Shown here piece after piece: positions 55,499 through 63,696 of a stretch of 64,000 nucleotides of DNA. Location: assembly GCF_000836725.1 (NCBI RefSeq), contig NZ_JXTH01000002.1:34668-98667 (forward strand). Direction: 5' to 3'. Both the position numbers and the translations under genes were made by a program. The DNA comes from Anoxybacillus thermarum (GTDB taxonomy: Bacteria; Bacillota; Bacilli; Bacillales; Anoxybacillaceae). The notes beneath the pieces are model-generated. The model did not search any database. It was not told the DNA's origin and saw only the letters and a list, made by a program, of their open reading frames with translations. The stretch's first letter is position 1; each line of letters starts with the position of its first letter.

Positions 55499-55526
55499 AC
55501 CTTTTTGCTTCTTTTGACATACAATA
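55499..55526 (+). promoter_or_regulatory. Candidate SigK promoter of sscA
   Basis: AC at 55499-55500, 17 nt, then CATACAATA, a full match to the SigK -10 pattern. The same spacing is seen before gerP. The -10 overlaps a TTGACA-N10-TGTCAA inverted repeat. Confidence 0.6.
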
Positions 55527-55575
55527 CATTGTCAAAGCGTCGCAACGCCTTCATATGCGAAAGGAGGTGTCGTTT

Positions 55576-55668
55576 ATGGGTGCAGGAGTAGGATATGCAA
55601 ACGGATTTGCGTTAATCGTTGTGTTGTTTATTTTATTAATTATCGTTGGTGCAGCTTGGTTATACTAA
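55576..55668 (+). CDS. sscA: Small spore coat assembly protein (SscA/YjcZ family)
   Basis: 30 residues: a short Gly-rich head MGAGVGYANGFA and one hydrophobic helix ending in GAAWLY, typical of the YjcZ family. AAAGGAGGTG lies 8 nt upstream. In B. subtilis sscA lies next to prsA and is made in the mother cell under SigK, which fits the promoter here. The product is expected to help coat assembly. Confidence 0.85.
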   Translation: MGAGVGYANGFALIVVLFILLIIVGAAWLY

Positions 55669-55675
55669 ACGAATG

Positions 55676-55706
55676 AAAGCTGACAGGGACACTGTCAGCT
55701 TTTTTA
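55676..55706 (+). terminator. Terminator of sscA
   Basis: 11-bp stem AAAGCTGACAG/CTGTCAGCTTT with a 5-nt loop and a T-run. Confidence 0.88.
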
Positions 55707-55883
55707 CGCAAATAATACTTCGATGTAGGAAGAAATAAGTAAGATCGTAATAAGGACGTTAATTGTGCGAAACACTTTCGGTTGTTTTTCTTCTGGAATT
55801 TCCTTTTGAATACAAAGTGAATTCGTGAGCTGATTGATGATGAAAAGCACAATTGTCGCAAGGGGTATAAAATAAAGCACCAA
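55704..55883 (-). CDS. Small two-helix membrane protein
   Basis: 59 residues from a TTG start 8 nt after AGGAGG. The first helix begins VLYFIPLATIVLFIINQLTN; a charged centre EIPEEKQPK and a second helix follow, ending at a stop in the sscA terminator. An overlapping ATG frame on the same strand gives a less protein-like product. No family recognised; nearby B. subtilis genes at this place are small sporulation proteins. Confidence 0.6.
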   Translation of the reverse strand: MVLYFIPLATIVLFIINQLTNSLCIQKEIPEEKQPKVFRTINVLITILLISSYIEVLFA

Positions 55884-56023
55884 AACATTCCCCTCCTAGT
55901 TTTATGTATTACTCCCCTACTTTACAACGATTTTTTTGATAAATCAATAACAGACATTTCATTTATGCAACAATTCCTGTAAAATAATACACACAAGTAC
56001 GCAAAAAAAAGGAGTTTCAAAAG

Positions 56024-56365
56024 ATGAGCATCGAACAACGCATGGAAAAACTCGAATATTATTGTTCGCTCATGTTGGACATGATCGCACCAGAAACGAA
56101 GCCGTTTTATGCGCTCATCATCCGTCATGGATTAACGAAAGAAGAAGTTGAACGTACATTGCGACTTTGTGAACAATTAAGTGAACAATATAAACAACAA
56201 AAAGAGGAAGGATTCGTCATTTTCACCTCGCTTTTTCACGAATTTGCGAGTGCGCTTCATCCGAACCTTCCACTTGCTGAGACGATCGAAGCGTTAAAAA
56301 AACAACAATTATTCGTTCCGCTTATGACAGAGTTTCAACGTTTATTACATACGTTCAACGAATGA
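56024..56365 (+). CDS. yhaI: DUF1878 protein YhaI
   Basis: 113 residues, all helical by composition, beginning [20 protein letters not shown]. Same length as B. subtilis YhaI and likewise next to scoC. Function unknown. AAAAGGAG precedes the ATG. Its last 21 bases overlap the end of the convergent scoC gene. Confidence 0.88.
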   Translation: MSIEQRMEKLEYYCSLMLDMIAPETKPFYALIIRHGLTKEEVERTLRLCEQLSEQYKQQKEEGFVIFTSLFHEFASALHPNLPLAETIEALKKQQLFVPLMTEFQRLLHTFNE

Positions 56366-56944
56366 AGCTACTTCTTCTTTTTGCTCATCTTTCTTTTTTA
56401 ACTTTCCATTTTCCTCAACAAACTCTTGGTCGATGTTTTGAAAGGAACGTTCAAAAATTTCCATAAAATCGTCCCCATACACATTTCGAATCATACACAT
56501 CATTTCTAACATTTCTGGAAATTTACCGTACAATTCGTACAGCGGCTGAATTCCTTGAAGAACGGACGTCCGTTTCGGATCATACGATTCCATTAATTTT
56601 AATAAAATATCTTCCCCTTTTTCCGTCAGCTCAATGTACGTATTTCGCTTATCGTCTTCTTTTTTCGAAAACGACAACAAACCGCGCTCCTCTAACTTTT
56701 TTGAAAAGTTAAATGCCGTTGATACGTGCATCACACCAAACTTTGCGATTTCAGAAATCGATGCCCCTTTTAAATGGTATGCGATCCATAAAATATGATG
56801 TTCGTTAATGTTTAAGTCAAATGGTTTAATCCATTGTTGCCAATCTTTTTCGATTGATTTCCACAATGCTTTGCTTAATTGGGCAACCCTTTGACTAAAT
56901 AACATCGCCTCTTTAACAGAATAATGTCGTTCCGTGCTTTTCAT
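56345..56944 (-). CDS. scoC: Transition-state regulator ScoC (Hpr), MarR family
   Basis: 199 residues. A winged-helix core ([57 protein letters not shown]) followed by a helical C-terminal part. ScoC represses extracellular protease and some peptide-transport genes before sporulation. ATG at 56944 follows GGTGGAG closely. It converges on yhaI with 21 bp overlap. Confidence 0.94.
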   Translation of the reverse strand: MKSTERHYSVKEAMLFSQRVAQLSKALWKSIEKDWQQWIKPFDLNINEHHILWIAYHLKGASISEIAKFGVMHVSTAFNFSKKLEERGLLSFSKKEDDKRNTYIELTEKGEDILLKLMESYDPKRTSVLQGIQPLYELYGKFPEMLEMMCMIRNVYGDDFMEIFERSFQNIDQEFVEENGKLKKKDEQKEEVASFVERM

Positions 56945-57078
56945 CTCTCCACCCACTTTTTCATATTTCTTTCTTTTTATCTTTTATTATGCCAGTAAAA
57001 CAATAAATAATAAAGTATTAAATATTAGAATTTTTTAATAAATTAAAATATAGACTTTTCGAACTAGGAGGAACAAAC

Positions 57079-57261
57079 ATGGTCATCGCGACGGCGACGC
57101 TTGGGTTCATCTTTTTGTATTTGACGATTGCCACATTTTCTATGTTGAATAAAGCGCGCATGTATCCCCCGAAAAAAGTGTTAAAGCAGCGCATGAGTGT
57201 ATTCGGAAGCCTTGCTCTCTTTTTTATTGCTATGACTTTTTTACTCTTGCGCATGCAGTAG
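57079..57261 (+). CDS. Small membrane protein, unknown
   Basis: 60 residues with two hydrophobic helices around a basic centre KARMYPPKKVLKQR. An AGGAGG lies 8 nt upstream of the ATG and a terminator follows its stop, so it is a real single gene. No family recognised. Confidence 0.75.
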   Translation: MVIATATLGFIFLYLTIATFSMLNKARMYPPKKVLKQRMSVFGSLALFFIAMTFLLLRMQ

Positions 57262-57274
57262 GAACGATATAAGG

Positions 57275-57308
57275 AAAACCCGACCATAAACGATCGGGTT
57301 CTTTTTAT
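57275..57308. terminator. Terminator between the 60-residue gene and trpP
   Basis: Stem AACCCGA/TCGGGTT with a 10-nt loop, then CTTTTTATT on the plus strand; the minus strand gives TTTTCC for trpP. Confidence 0.8.
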
Positions 57309-57829
57309 TATTGTTGCGGAACGGTATATGTTCGTCTCATCAGCGATTGTACGATCGGATAAATGACGACCATCGCAATCGTATTGACAAACGCTGTTGG
57401 AATGACGACAGCAACGAACAACCCGCTAAACGTCGCTCCTCCTGGCAAACCGACAACCGCTAAAGCAACAGCCAAGAACGTCGCACCAGAAATAAACGTA
57501 CCGATAGCAGTCAGCAATGCCGCTTTCACTGGCGTTGCTTTCGTCTTAAACAGCATCAACAATCCAAAAAAGAGTGTAGCCGTCACCACTTTGTCAACAA
57601 CGTTCGGGATAAATCCTCCCGGGAAGCTTGTCGTAATCCCCGAAATGATCCCCGTCGCAATAGCTAATAAACTAACAGCCGTTTTGTTTGGGAAGAGCAT
57701 AATGCCTAAAAACATCATCGTGAGCATCATATCCGGCTTCATTCCAAAGAAGAACCCCGGAATGACTGCGTGCAACACCGCACCAATCCCAACAAAAAGC
57801 GATAATAATACTAACGTTCTCGTATTCAT
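57308..57829 (-). CDS. trpP: Tryptophan transporter TrpP
   Basis: 173 residues with five to six membrane helices; matches B. subtilis TrpP (YhaG) in length and in stretches such as FFFGMKPDMMLTMMFLGIML. It imports tryptophan. The leader carries regularly spaced (G/U)AG triplets across the ribosome site, so the TRAP protein should block its translation when tryptophan is plentiful. It lies between scoC and serC as in B. subtilis. Confidence 0.93.
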   Translation of the reverse strand: MNTRTLVLLSLFVGIGAVLHAVIPGFFFGMKPDMMLTMMFLGIMLFPNKTAVSLLAIATGIISGITTSFPGGFIPNVVDKVVTATLFFGLLMLFKTKATPVKAALLTAIGTFISGATFLAVALAVVGLPGGATFSGLFVAVVIPTAFVNTIAMVVIYPIVQSLMRRTYTVPQQ

Positions 57830-57865
57830 TTCTCATCTCTCCTCATCTCATTCTTTTCTCTTCTA
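57811..57865 (-). promoter_or_regulatory. TRAP-binding site in the trpP leader
   Basis: On the minus strand UAG, GAG, AAG, then four GAG triplets occur at 5-6-nt steps (57863 to 57832), ending 2 nt before the ATG; a GAG and a UAG follow within the first codons (57819-57821, 57811-57813). The triplets include the ribosome site, so bound TRAP would shut off initiation. A TATAAT lies just upstream near 57890. Confidence 0.88.
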
Positions 57866-57927
57866 AGCTTGTAAACAAGTTTAACAATATTATAGCACTT
57901 TAAAGTGACGACGTAAAATAAAAATTT

Positions 57928-59004
57928 TCAAAAAATATTTTTTCGGAACGTGTCCATAAACTGCACTAACGCTTCGCACGCTTCGATGTCAACCGCATTA
58001 TAAATCGATGCGCGACATCCACCGACAGACCGATGACCAGCTAATCCAATTAACCCTTTTTCTTTCGCTTCGGCTAAAAACTTCTTTGTAAGTTCCTCAT
58101 TCGGCAACGTAAACGTTACATTCATATGCGAACGGCTTTCTTTTTTTGCATGCCCTTTGTAAAATCCTTCACTTTCATCAATACAACGATATAATATCGC
58201 GGCTTTTTCCGCATTTTTCTTTTCGATCGCTTGCACGCCACCTTGTTCATCTACCCATTCAAGCACGAGCGATAACATATAAATCGCAAACGTCGGTGGC
58301 GTATTATATAACGAACGGCTTTCGCTATACGTTCGATAGTTTAACATCGTCGGCAAACGATCGTCCCCTTTCGCCAACAAATCTTTCCGAATAATGACGA
58401 CCGTCACGCCTGAAGGTCCTAAATTTTTTTGCGCTCCTGCATAAATGAGCGCAAAACGGCTCACATCAATATCACGGCTTAAAATATCGCTTGACATATC
58501 GGCAATTAAATCAACGGACACGTTCGGAAATTCACGCCATTGCGTTCCTACAATCGTATTGTTTGACGTAATGTGCAAATACGCAGGACGCTCGGACAGT
58601 TCGATATTTGTTGGAATGTATGTATATTGTTCCTCCTTCGACGAAGCTGCTACGTGCGTCGCCCCTACTTTTTTTGCCTCTTTCATCGCTTTATCCGACC
58701 ATGAGTCCGTCAACACATAGTTGCCGACTTCCCCTTCCTTCAACAAGTTCATCGGCACCATAGAAAATTGTAAACTTGCTCCCCCTTGTAAAAAAAGCAC
58801 ATCATGCGTATCAGGAATGTTCATCAACTTGCGCAGCAACATTTCTGCGCGCTCATGCACCGCATCATATTCTTTGCTTCGATGGCTCAGTTCCATCACG
58901 GACATGCCTGTTTGTTGAAAGTTGAGCAATTCTTTTTGTGCTCGCTCTAATACTGCTAGCGGCAAAGCAGACGGTCCTGCATTAAAATTGTACGCTCGCT
59001 TCAC
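57928..59004 (-). CDS. serC: Phosphoserine aminotransferase
   Basis: 358 residues. Begins RAYNFNAGPSALPLAVLE, has the PLP-Lys in YAGAQKNLGPSG near residue 197 and SHMNVTFTLP near 290. It makes O-phosphoserine from 3-phosphohydroxypyruvate with glutamate, and can also serve in vitamin B6 synthesis. GGGGGAGAAAAG precedes the ATG. Single gene. Confidence 0.96.
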   Translation of the reverse strand: MKRAYNFNAGPSALPLAVLERAQKELLNFQQTGMSVMELSHRSKEYDAVHERAEMLLRKLMNIPDTHDVLFLQGGASLQFSMVPMNLLKEGEVGNYVLTDSWSDKAMKEAKKVGATHVAASSKEEQYTYIPTNIELSERPAYLHITSNNTIVGTQWREFPNVSVDLIADMSSDILSRDIDVSRFALIYAGAQKNLGPSGVTVVIIRKDLLAKGDDRLPTMLNYRTYSESRSLYNTPPTFAIYMLSLVLEWVDEQGGVQAIEKKNAEKAAILYRCIDESEGFYKGHAKKESRSHMNVTFTLPNEELTKKFLAEAKEKGLIGLAGHRSVGGCRASIYNAVDIEACEALVQFMDTFRKNIF

Positions 59005-59088
59005 ACTTTTCTCCCCCTCATGTCATGTAATAATATATATCCTAACACGAAACGCAAAAAAATGAAGAAAAATTTTTGTGAATTTTTA

Positions 59089-59120
59089 AAAAAGAAAAAA
59101 GACCTTGTTATTCCAAGGCC
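59089..59120 (-). terminator. Terminator of yhaL
   Basis: Minus-strand stem GCCTTG/CAAGGT with the TAA stop in the loop, followed by a T6 run. Confidence 0.8.
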
Positions 59121-59275
59121 TTTTGTCGCTGCTGACGCGCTTGACGAATGCGCTCCATATACACTTCTCCTTCTTTCTCTAGCAACATTTCATCTATTTT
59201 TCGCTCTTCTCTCGCCGTGCGAATGGCCATATATCCGCTAATTATAATCCCAGCAAGAAGCAATGTAATAAGCAT
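59108..59275 (-). CDS. yhaL: Sporulation protein YhaL
   Basis: 55 residues: one N-terminal membrane helix LITLLLAGIIISGYMAI, then a charged tail with AREERKIDEMLLEKEGEVYM, the Spore_YhaL family pattern. AAGGGGG lies 6 nt before the ATG. Its role is in sporulation; the exact step is not known. Confidence 0.85.
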   Translation of the reverse strand: MLITLLLAGIIISGYMAIRTAREERKIDEMLLEKEGEVYMERIRQARQQRQKALE

Positions 59276-59372
59276 ACATATCCCCCTTTAAGCTTGTCTT
59301 ACTTTACACATATGCGAACAATCGGAAAAATAGACGTATAAAAGAAGGAAATGATTACGAAGGAGCGAATAC

Positions 59373-59582
59373 ATGCAAAGGAAAGGGGTGGAGAAATTGA
59401 AAACATATACGTTAACCGTTTTTGAAAAGACAGGAGAAAAACTGCTTGATGAAACATTTACTGCCGCCAACGATGACGAAGCAAAACGAATTGGCGAACA
59501 AAAATTAAAAGAAAAACAGTTAGAACATAAAACGCATCGTTGCACAACATCAAGCGGTAAACTTATTTTATTTCATCGATAA
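59373..59582 (+). CDS. yhzD: YhzD-like small protein
   Basis: 69 residues with KTYTLTVFEKTGEKLLDETF at the front and HRCTTSSGKLILFHR at the end, the YhzD-like family. Function unknown. The ATG at 59373 is 7 nt after AAGGAG; a TTG at 59397 behind GGTGGAG is an alternative, shorter start that matches the family N-terminus well. Confidence 0.78.
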   Translation: MQRKGVEKLKTYTLTVFEKTGEKLLDETFTAANDDEAKRIGEQKLKEKQLEHKTHRCTTSSGKLILFHR

Positions 59583-59606
59583 AGCCCCGATCATGTCGGG
59601 GCTAAA
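59583..59606. terminator. Hairpin between yhzD and hemZ
   Basis: AGCCCCGA/TCGGGGCT type stem with a short loop; T-runs on either side are weak, so termination may be incomplete. Confidence 0.6.
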
Positions 59607-61092
59607 ATAATTGTTCCATCATTTTCAATTTTTCGTTCGTATAATGTTCATAATGTTCGTTATACACTTTCGGTTCTTTCGGATTCGCAAAATGCGTAAT
59701 CGCTTTTGTTTCCGGGTGGACGAATTTGCTCGATGCGCCACATCCTAATCCGATAATCGACTGTTGTTCTTCCATAATCATAATGTTATAAATACTTTCT
59801 TGACCAGGCAAAGCATAACCGACGTTTTCTAAATTGCCGAGAATGTTTTTCTGGCGATATAAATAATACGGTACATATCCTTTTTCCTTCGTCCATCGTT
59901 CCGCGCGCTTCATCATTTCACTAATTTCATCACGATCTGCGACTTTATACTTTTCTTTATTTTTCGTCATTTCTGAAGCGCGCTTAAACGACAGCGTATG
60001 CACCGTCAACGATTCCGGCATCAATTTTTCTGTTTGTTCGAGCGTATAATGAAATTGCTCAACGCCTTCCCCTGGCAAACCGATAATTAAATCCATATTA
60101 ATATTGTTCATGCCTGCTTCACGAGCAAGATGAAATTTCTCAATCGTCTCTTCAACCGTATGATGACGACCGATCGCTCGCAACGTTTCTTGAATGTATG
60201 ATTGCGGATTAATGCTAATGCGGTCGATGTTCCATTTTTTCAGCACCGCTAGCTTCTCCGATGTGATCGTATCTGGTCTTCCTGCTTCAACTGTAATTTC
60301 ACGCACGCGCTCGATGTTTGGAAAAACGCGATACATATGCGCATATAGCGCATCCATCTCCTCAGCTGTAATGCTTGTCGGTGTGCCGCCACCGTAATAA
60401 ATCGTCGTAATTGGAATGTTACGCTCTTTCAGAAACCGTCCAATTTGTTCCATTTCATAATGCAATCCGAATAAAAACGAATCGACAGACCCTTGTTTTC
60501 CTTGAATCGCATAGGCTGGGAACGTACAATACGCACATTTCGTTGGACAAAACGGAATACCGATATAAATGCTCACTTCTTTCGATAAATCGTATAAATC
60601 CGGCACAACCGTCAACTGACGATCAACAATGTGTTGCATAAGCTCAATTTTCTCGTCCGTCACTAAATAATCTTCACGCAATGTGCGATGCGCTTCTTCT
60701 TTCGTGAAACCGGAACGTAATTTTTGATGAAGTAACTTTACCGGACGAACACCTGTTAAAATCCCCCACTGTTGCACAACGCCTGTGTATTGCTGCAATA
60801 GTGATAAATATATATGCGAAACCGCATGTTTTACTTGCTTCATGCGTCCTTTTTCTTCTTCTGTTTTCCAAAACCGTTCGTAATGAGCCGTATGCGTGCG
60901 ACTATGTTCATCTTGCAACGTACCAACAACGACGAGCTGTTCTCCTTGTTGCACATGAATCGTCACACGCACATTCGCTTCTTCTGTTCGTGCGAAGGAG
61001 AGCGTTTGCTCTTCAAAAAATAAACCGGTAATAACCTCTAAAGAACGTTGAAAACGATCAACCGGCTCAAGCCCACAAATGTCAATACGCAA
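59602..61092 (-). CDS. hemZ: HemZ, radical SAM coproporphyrinogen dehydrogenase-like protein
   Basis: About 496 residues. The radical-SAM cluster motif is in GIPFCPTKCAYCTFPAY (C-x3-C-x2-C) near residue 185, followed by YYGGGTPT and INPQSYIQETL. It resembles B. subtilis HemZ, proposed to act in anaerobic haem synthesis. A TTG at 61092, six nt after AAAGGTG, gives MRIDICGLEP and fits the family start; the open frame extends seven codons further. Confidence 0.92.
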   Translation of the reverse strand: MRIDICGLEPVDRFQRSLEVITGLFFEEQTLSFARTEEANVRVTIHVQQGEQLVVVGTLQDEHSRTHTAHYERFWKTEEEKGRMKQVKHAVSHIYLSLLQQYTGVVQQWGILTGVRPVKLLHQKLRSGFTKEEAHRTLREDYLVTDEKIELMQHIVDRQLTVVPDLYDLSKEVSIYIGIPFCPTKCAYCTFPAYAIQGKQGSVDSFLFGLHYEMEQIGRFLKERNIPITTIYYGGGTPTSITAEEMDALYAHMYRVFPNIERVREITVEAGRPDTITSEKLAVLKKWNIDRISINPQSYIQETLRAIGRHHTVEETIEKFHLAREAGMNNINMDLIIGLPGEGVEQFHYTLEQTEKLMPESLTVHTLSFKRASEMTKNKEKYKVADRDEISEMMKRAERWTKEKGYVPYYLYRQKNILGNLENVGYALPGQESIYNIMIMEEQQSIIGLGCGASSKFVHPETKAITHFANPKEPKVYNEHYEHYTNEKLKMMEQLF

Positions 61093-61170
61093 TGAAATCA
61101 CCTTTCGCTTCAAAGTATTAAACTCATTTAAGTGTACAGAAGAAGCGAAAAGCTCGTCAAGAAACGGAAA

Positions 61171-62031
61171 TCATTTTTTCTCTGTCGTGCGAATTTGCCG
61201 TAAAAATTGTGGGCGATGTTGTTTTCGAAAATGTTCTTTAATCATATAAGCAACACCTAGTTGCTCGTTTGAGCGCGTCACCCAATCAGCAACCGCTTTT
61301 ACTTCATTTGGCGCATTCCCCATCGCAACGCCAAGACCAGCCGCTTCAATGGCTGGCATATCATCCATATGATCGCCGATCACAACCATTTCTTTTAACG
61401 AAATACCGAGTTCGTTTCCGAGACGAATGAGCCCGTTTAGTTTTGAAACGTTTTTTGGCAACAATTCGATTTTCCCGTCGCTCATGGTGAGGGAGATCTC
61501 TGGAAACGCACGTTCCATCGTTTCGACGATTTCATCACATTCGTCTTCGTTTGAATAAAAGACGTCAATTTTCATGACATCAATCGGATCATTGCGCAGC
61601 ACATCACTTAATGAATCAACAAATTGCGCTGGGTAAAAAAACGGATCCCCTAAAATCGTTCTCGCGATCATATTGTTTTTTACTTTTTTTCGATTCCCGA
61701 TCGAATACCGTTCATGAAGTAAACGAACGTTGCAATTGAAATGCTCAAGCACATGCACAATATCAAACGTTTTTTGTGCTGGAATGACCGACTCATATAA
61801 CTTTTCTTCTAATGACTTCGCAACGAGCGCCCCTTGAAATGTCACTAAATACGAATCTAATTTCAACGCTTTCGCCACTTTTTTGGCCGACAAAAAGTTT
61901 CTTGACGTCAACAACGTAACATATACGTCTTTTTTCTTCACAAAATCGATCGCTTCTTTCGTTTTTTTCTCTAATTTTCCGTTTGATTTTAATAACGTAC
62001 CGTCAATATTGAGCGCAAGCAATTTATACAT
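61171..62031 (-). CDS. yhaX: HAD-family (Cof-type) protein YhaX with altered nucleophile motif
   Basis: 286 residues. The Cof/YkrA fold is clear: LLTSRNFLSAKKVAKALKL, a Lys in NVSKLNGL and the late GDHMDDMPAI. The first motif reads LALNIDGTLL: the usual first Asp of D-x-D-G-T, which takes the phosphate, is Asn8. Either activity is lost or chemistry differs. B. subtilis YhaX is a SigE-dependent sporulation protein of the same length. Confidence 0.9.
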   Translation of the reverse strand: MYKLLALNIDGTLLKSNGKLEKKTKEAIDFVKKKDVYVTLLTSRNFLSAKKVAKALKLDSYLVTFQGALVAKSLEEKLYESVIPAQKTFDIVHVLEHFNCNVRLLHERYSIGNRKKVKNNMIARTILGDPFFYPAQFVDSLSDVLRNDPIDVMKIDVFYSNEDECDEIVETMERAFPEISLTMSDGKIELLPKNVSKLNGLIRLGNELGISLKEMVVIGDHMDDMPAIEAAGLGVAMGNAPNEVKAVADWVTRSNEQLGVAYMIKEHFRKQHRPQFLRQIRTTEKK

Positions 62032-62082
62032 GATCGTCCCCCCTTGATGTCATGGCTTCATTCATACGTATGACAAGGGTAT

Positions 62083-62114
62083 AAAAAAAAGAACACCCAT
62101 TTTCATGAGTGTCC
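62083..62114 (-). terminator. Terminator of yheA
   Basis: Minus-strand stem GGACACTC/GGGTGTTC (with G-U pairs) around a loop that contains the stop codon region, then T8. Confidence 0.8.
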
Positions 62115-62447
62115 GTCATATAGCTGTTCAATTGGTTGAATCATCGCAGCCATCGCTTGAGCAAACAATTCGTTTAAACGTTCCTCTGCCTGAATAAGCC
62201 GCGCGATATTTTCGTTCATTTCAATGACGTGCAAATGTTGTTGCAACAATTCGACATCTGCATCGCTGACCGGAAATCCGCTCATTTGTTTTTGTTGAAG
62301 CTGTTTTTGCAACGTGCGAAATTTCGCAAATAATTGATGTGCTGTCGGGTCGCGTTGCACTTGCTCATAAGCGCGACGAAGCTCGGCAAACGGTTCACTC
62401 ATACGAATCGCTGTCGAAAGTTCGTGAATAGTTTGAAGGACGTCCAT
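62103..62447 (-). CDS. yheA: YlbF/YmcA-family protein YheA
   Basis: 114 residues, wholly helical, Gln-rich, with SEPFAELRRAYEQVQRDPTA and QMSGFPVSDADVELLQQ typical of the Com_YlbF group (UPF0342). Relatives YlbF and YmcA form a complex affecting RNase Y; YheA's role is unknown. It lies just after yheB, as in B. subtilis. Confidence 0.88.
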   Translation of the reverse strand: MDVLQTIHELSTAIRMSEPFAELRRAYEQVQRDPTAHQLFAKFRTLQKQLQQKQMSGFPVSDADVELLQQHLHVIEMNENIARLIQAEERLNELFAQAMAAMIQPIEQLYDGHS

Positions 62448-62510
62448 GCGACACGCTCCTCTCCTTTTTCCCTCTCTTTTTACGATATGAGTGAAGCCGT
62501 CGCTGTATGT

Positions 62511-63617
62511 CTACTGTTGAATGAAAAACGTAATGCAACCTTGAATGAGTCCGATGACTCCACCTAACAAAGCTCCTAAATACGTAATCATTTTAAACTC
62601 CCGGCGCGAAATTGTTAAAATCATTTCCTCTAGTCGTTCCACAGAAAACGATGCCACTTCTTCCCGAACGATGTCTTGCAAATGAAGACGCTTCATCCAT
62701 TTTTCAATTCGCTCAGAAGTGAATTGTAAAAGAAAACGAACGAATATCGGCAATGAAGCGCGCACATGAGAAGCGACAAGCGGACCGAGTGGCTGTTGAA
62801 GCGGCTCTTGCACGATCGTTGCTGTCAGTCGCTTGATCCATAACACAATTTTTTCATGGCCGATCATTTGCTCCACGTCTTGCACATGTATCGCCTTCAC
62901 TTTTTCCCATTCGTTTGTAAATAGTTGCACAAGCAATTGTTTTGCCCCGTCACTTTGTAAAAATTTCACGATTTCCGGGCGAATTTTGTCCGCTAAGCTG
63001 ACGTTGCCAAGGAACATTTGAATCATATTCCCAAACATGCCGCGGCTTTGTAAAAATTCATTAATCATTTGTTCAATTTGCCGCTCCCCTTGCTCACTCT
63101 CTACATACGTGCGCAAACGAAACAATAAACGATCGGCGATGGAAGGAATGGCATGATCAATTTTTTGTAATAACTCACTTGGAATCATGCGATAAAGCGG
63201 TTGTTCACTATATTGTGACATCATCGTTTTATATTTTGTTTCAATCCACATTTCAGCGATTTGCTCAGGATGCTTAACACCGAATCGCTCAAGCCAATCG
63301 GCAACCGTCCGATCCGATTGTAGCCAACGTTCGATTTCTTCTTGCACATAGTTTGTCATATCCCGAACAAACGCTTCATCGTTTAGCTTCCGACGCAGTC
63401 CGTCCGCTGTTAATAAATGTTCAACGACCATACGCCCAAGTTGTTCCGCTAATTCTTCTCTCCGCTTCGGAATCAATCCCGGTGTAAATGGGATTCTTCT
63501 TCCTGCGATATATATTGGGCGATACGGACGAAACAGCATTTTAATCGCGAGTGAATTCGTCATTCCTCCGATCAATGCGCCAACCGCAATCATAAACAAT
63601 AAATAAAGAAAAAGCCC
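62511..63617 (-). CDS. yheB: DUF445 membrane protein YheB
   Basis: 368 residues. N-terminal helix and the family block GGMTNSLAIKMLFRPYRPIY, followed by RRIPFTPGLIPKRREELAEQ, a long helical region, and a C-terminal membrane helix LGALLGGVIGLIQG. Function unknown. ATG at 63617 follows AAGGGAG. The 238 bp upstream hold no gene up to the transposase end. Confidence 0.88.
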   Translation of the reverse strand, partial: GLFLYLLFMIAVGALIGGMTNSLAIKMLFRPYRPIYIAGRRIPFTPGLIPKRREELAEQLGRMVVEHLLTADGLRRKLNDEAFVRDMTNYVQEEIERWLQSDRTVADWLERFGVKHPEQIAEMWIETKYKTMMSQYSEQPLYRMIPSELLQKIDHAIPSIADRLLFRLRTYVESEQGERQIEQMINEFLQSRGMFGNMIQMFLGNVSLADKIRPEIVKFLQSDGAKQLLVQLFTNEWEKVKAIHVQDVEQMIGHEKIVLWIKRLTATIVQEPLQQPLGPLVASHVRASLPIFVRFLLQFTSERIEKWMKRLHLQDIVREEVASFSVERLEEMILTISRREFKMITYLGALLGGVIGLIQGCITFFIQQ

Positions 63618-63696
63618 CATAATGATCTCCCTTCTGTCCATAAGCTGTTCTAACCATTCATTATAGGGCTTGTCCGTTATGAGTGCAAACGTGTGA

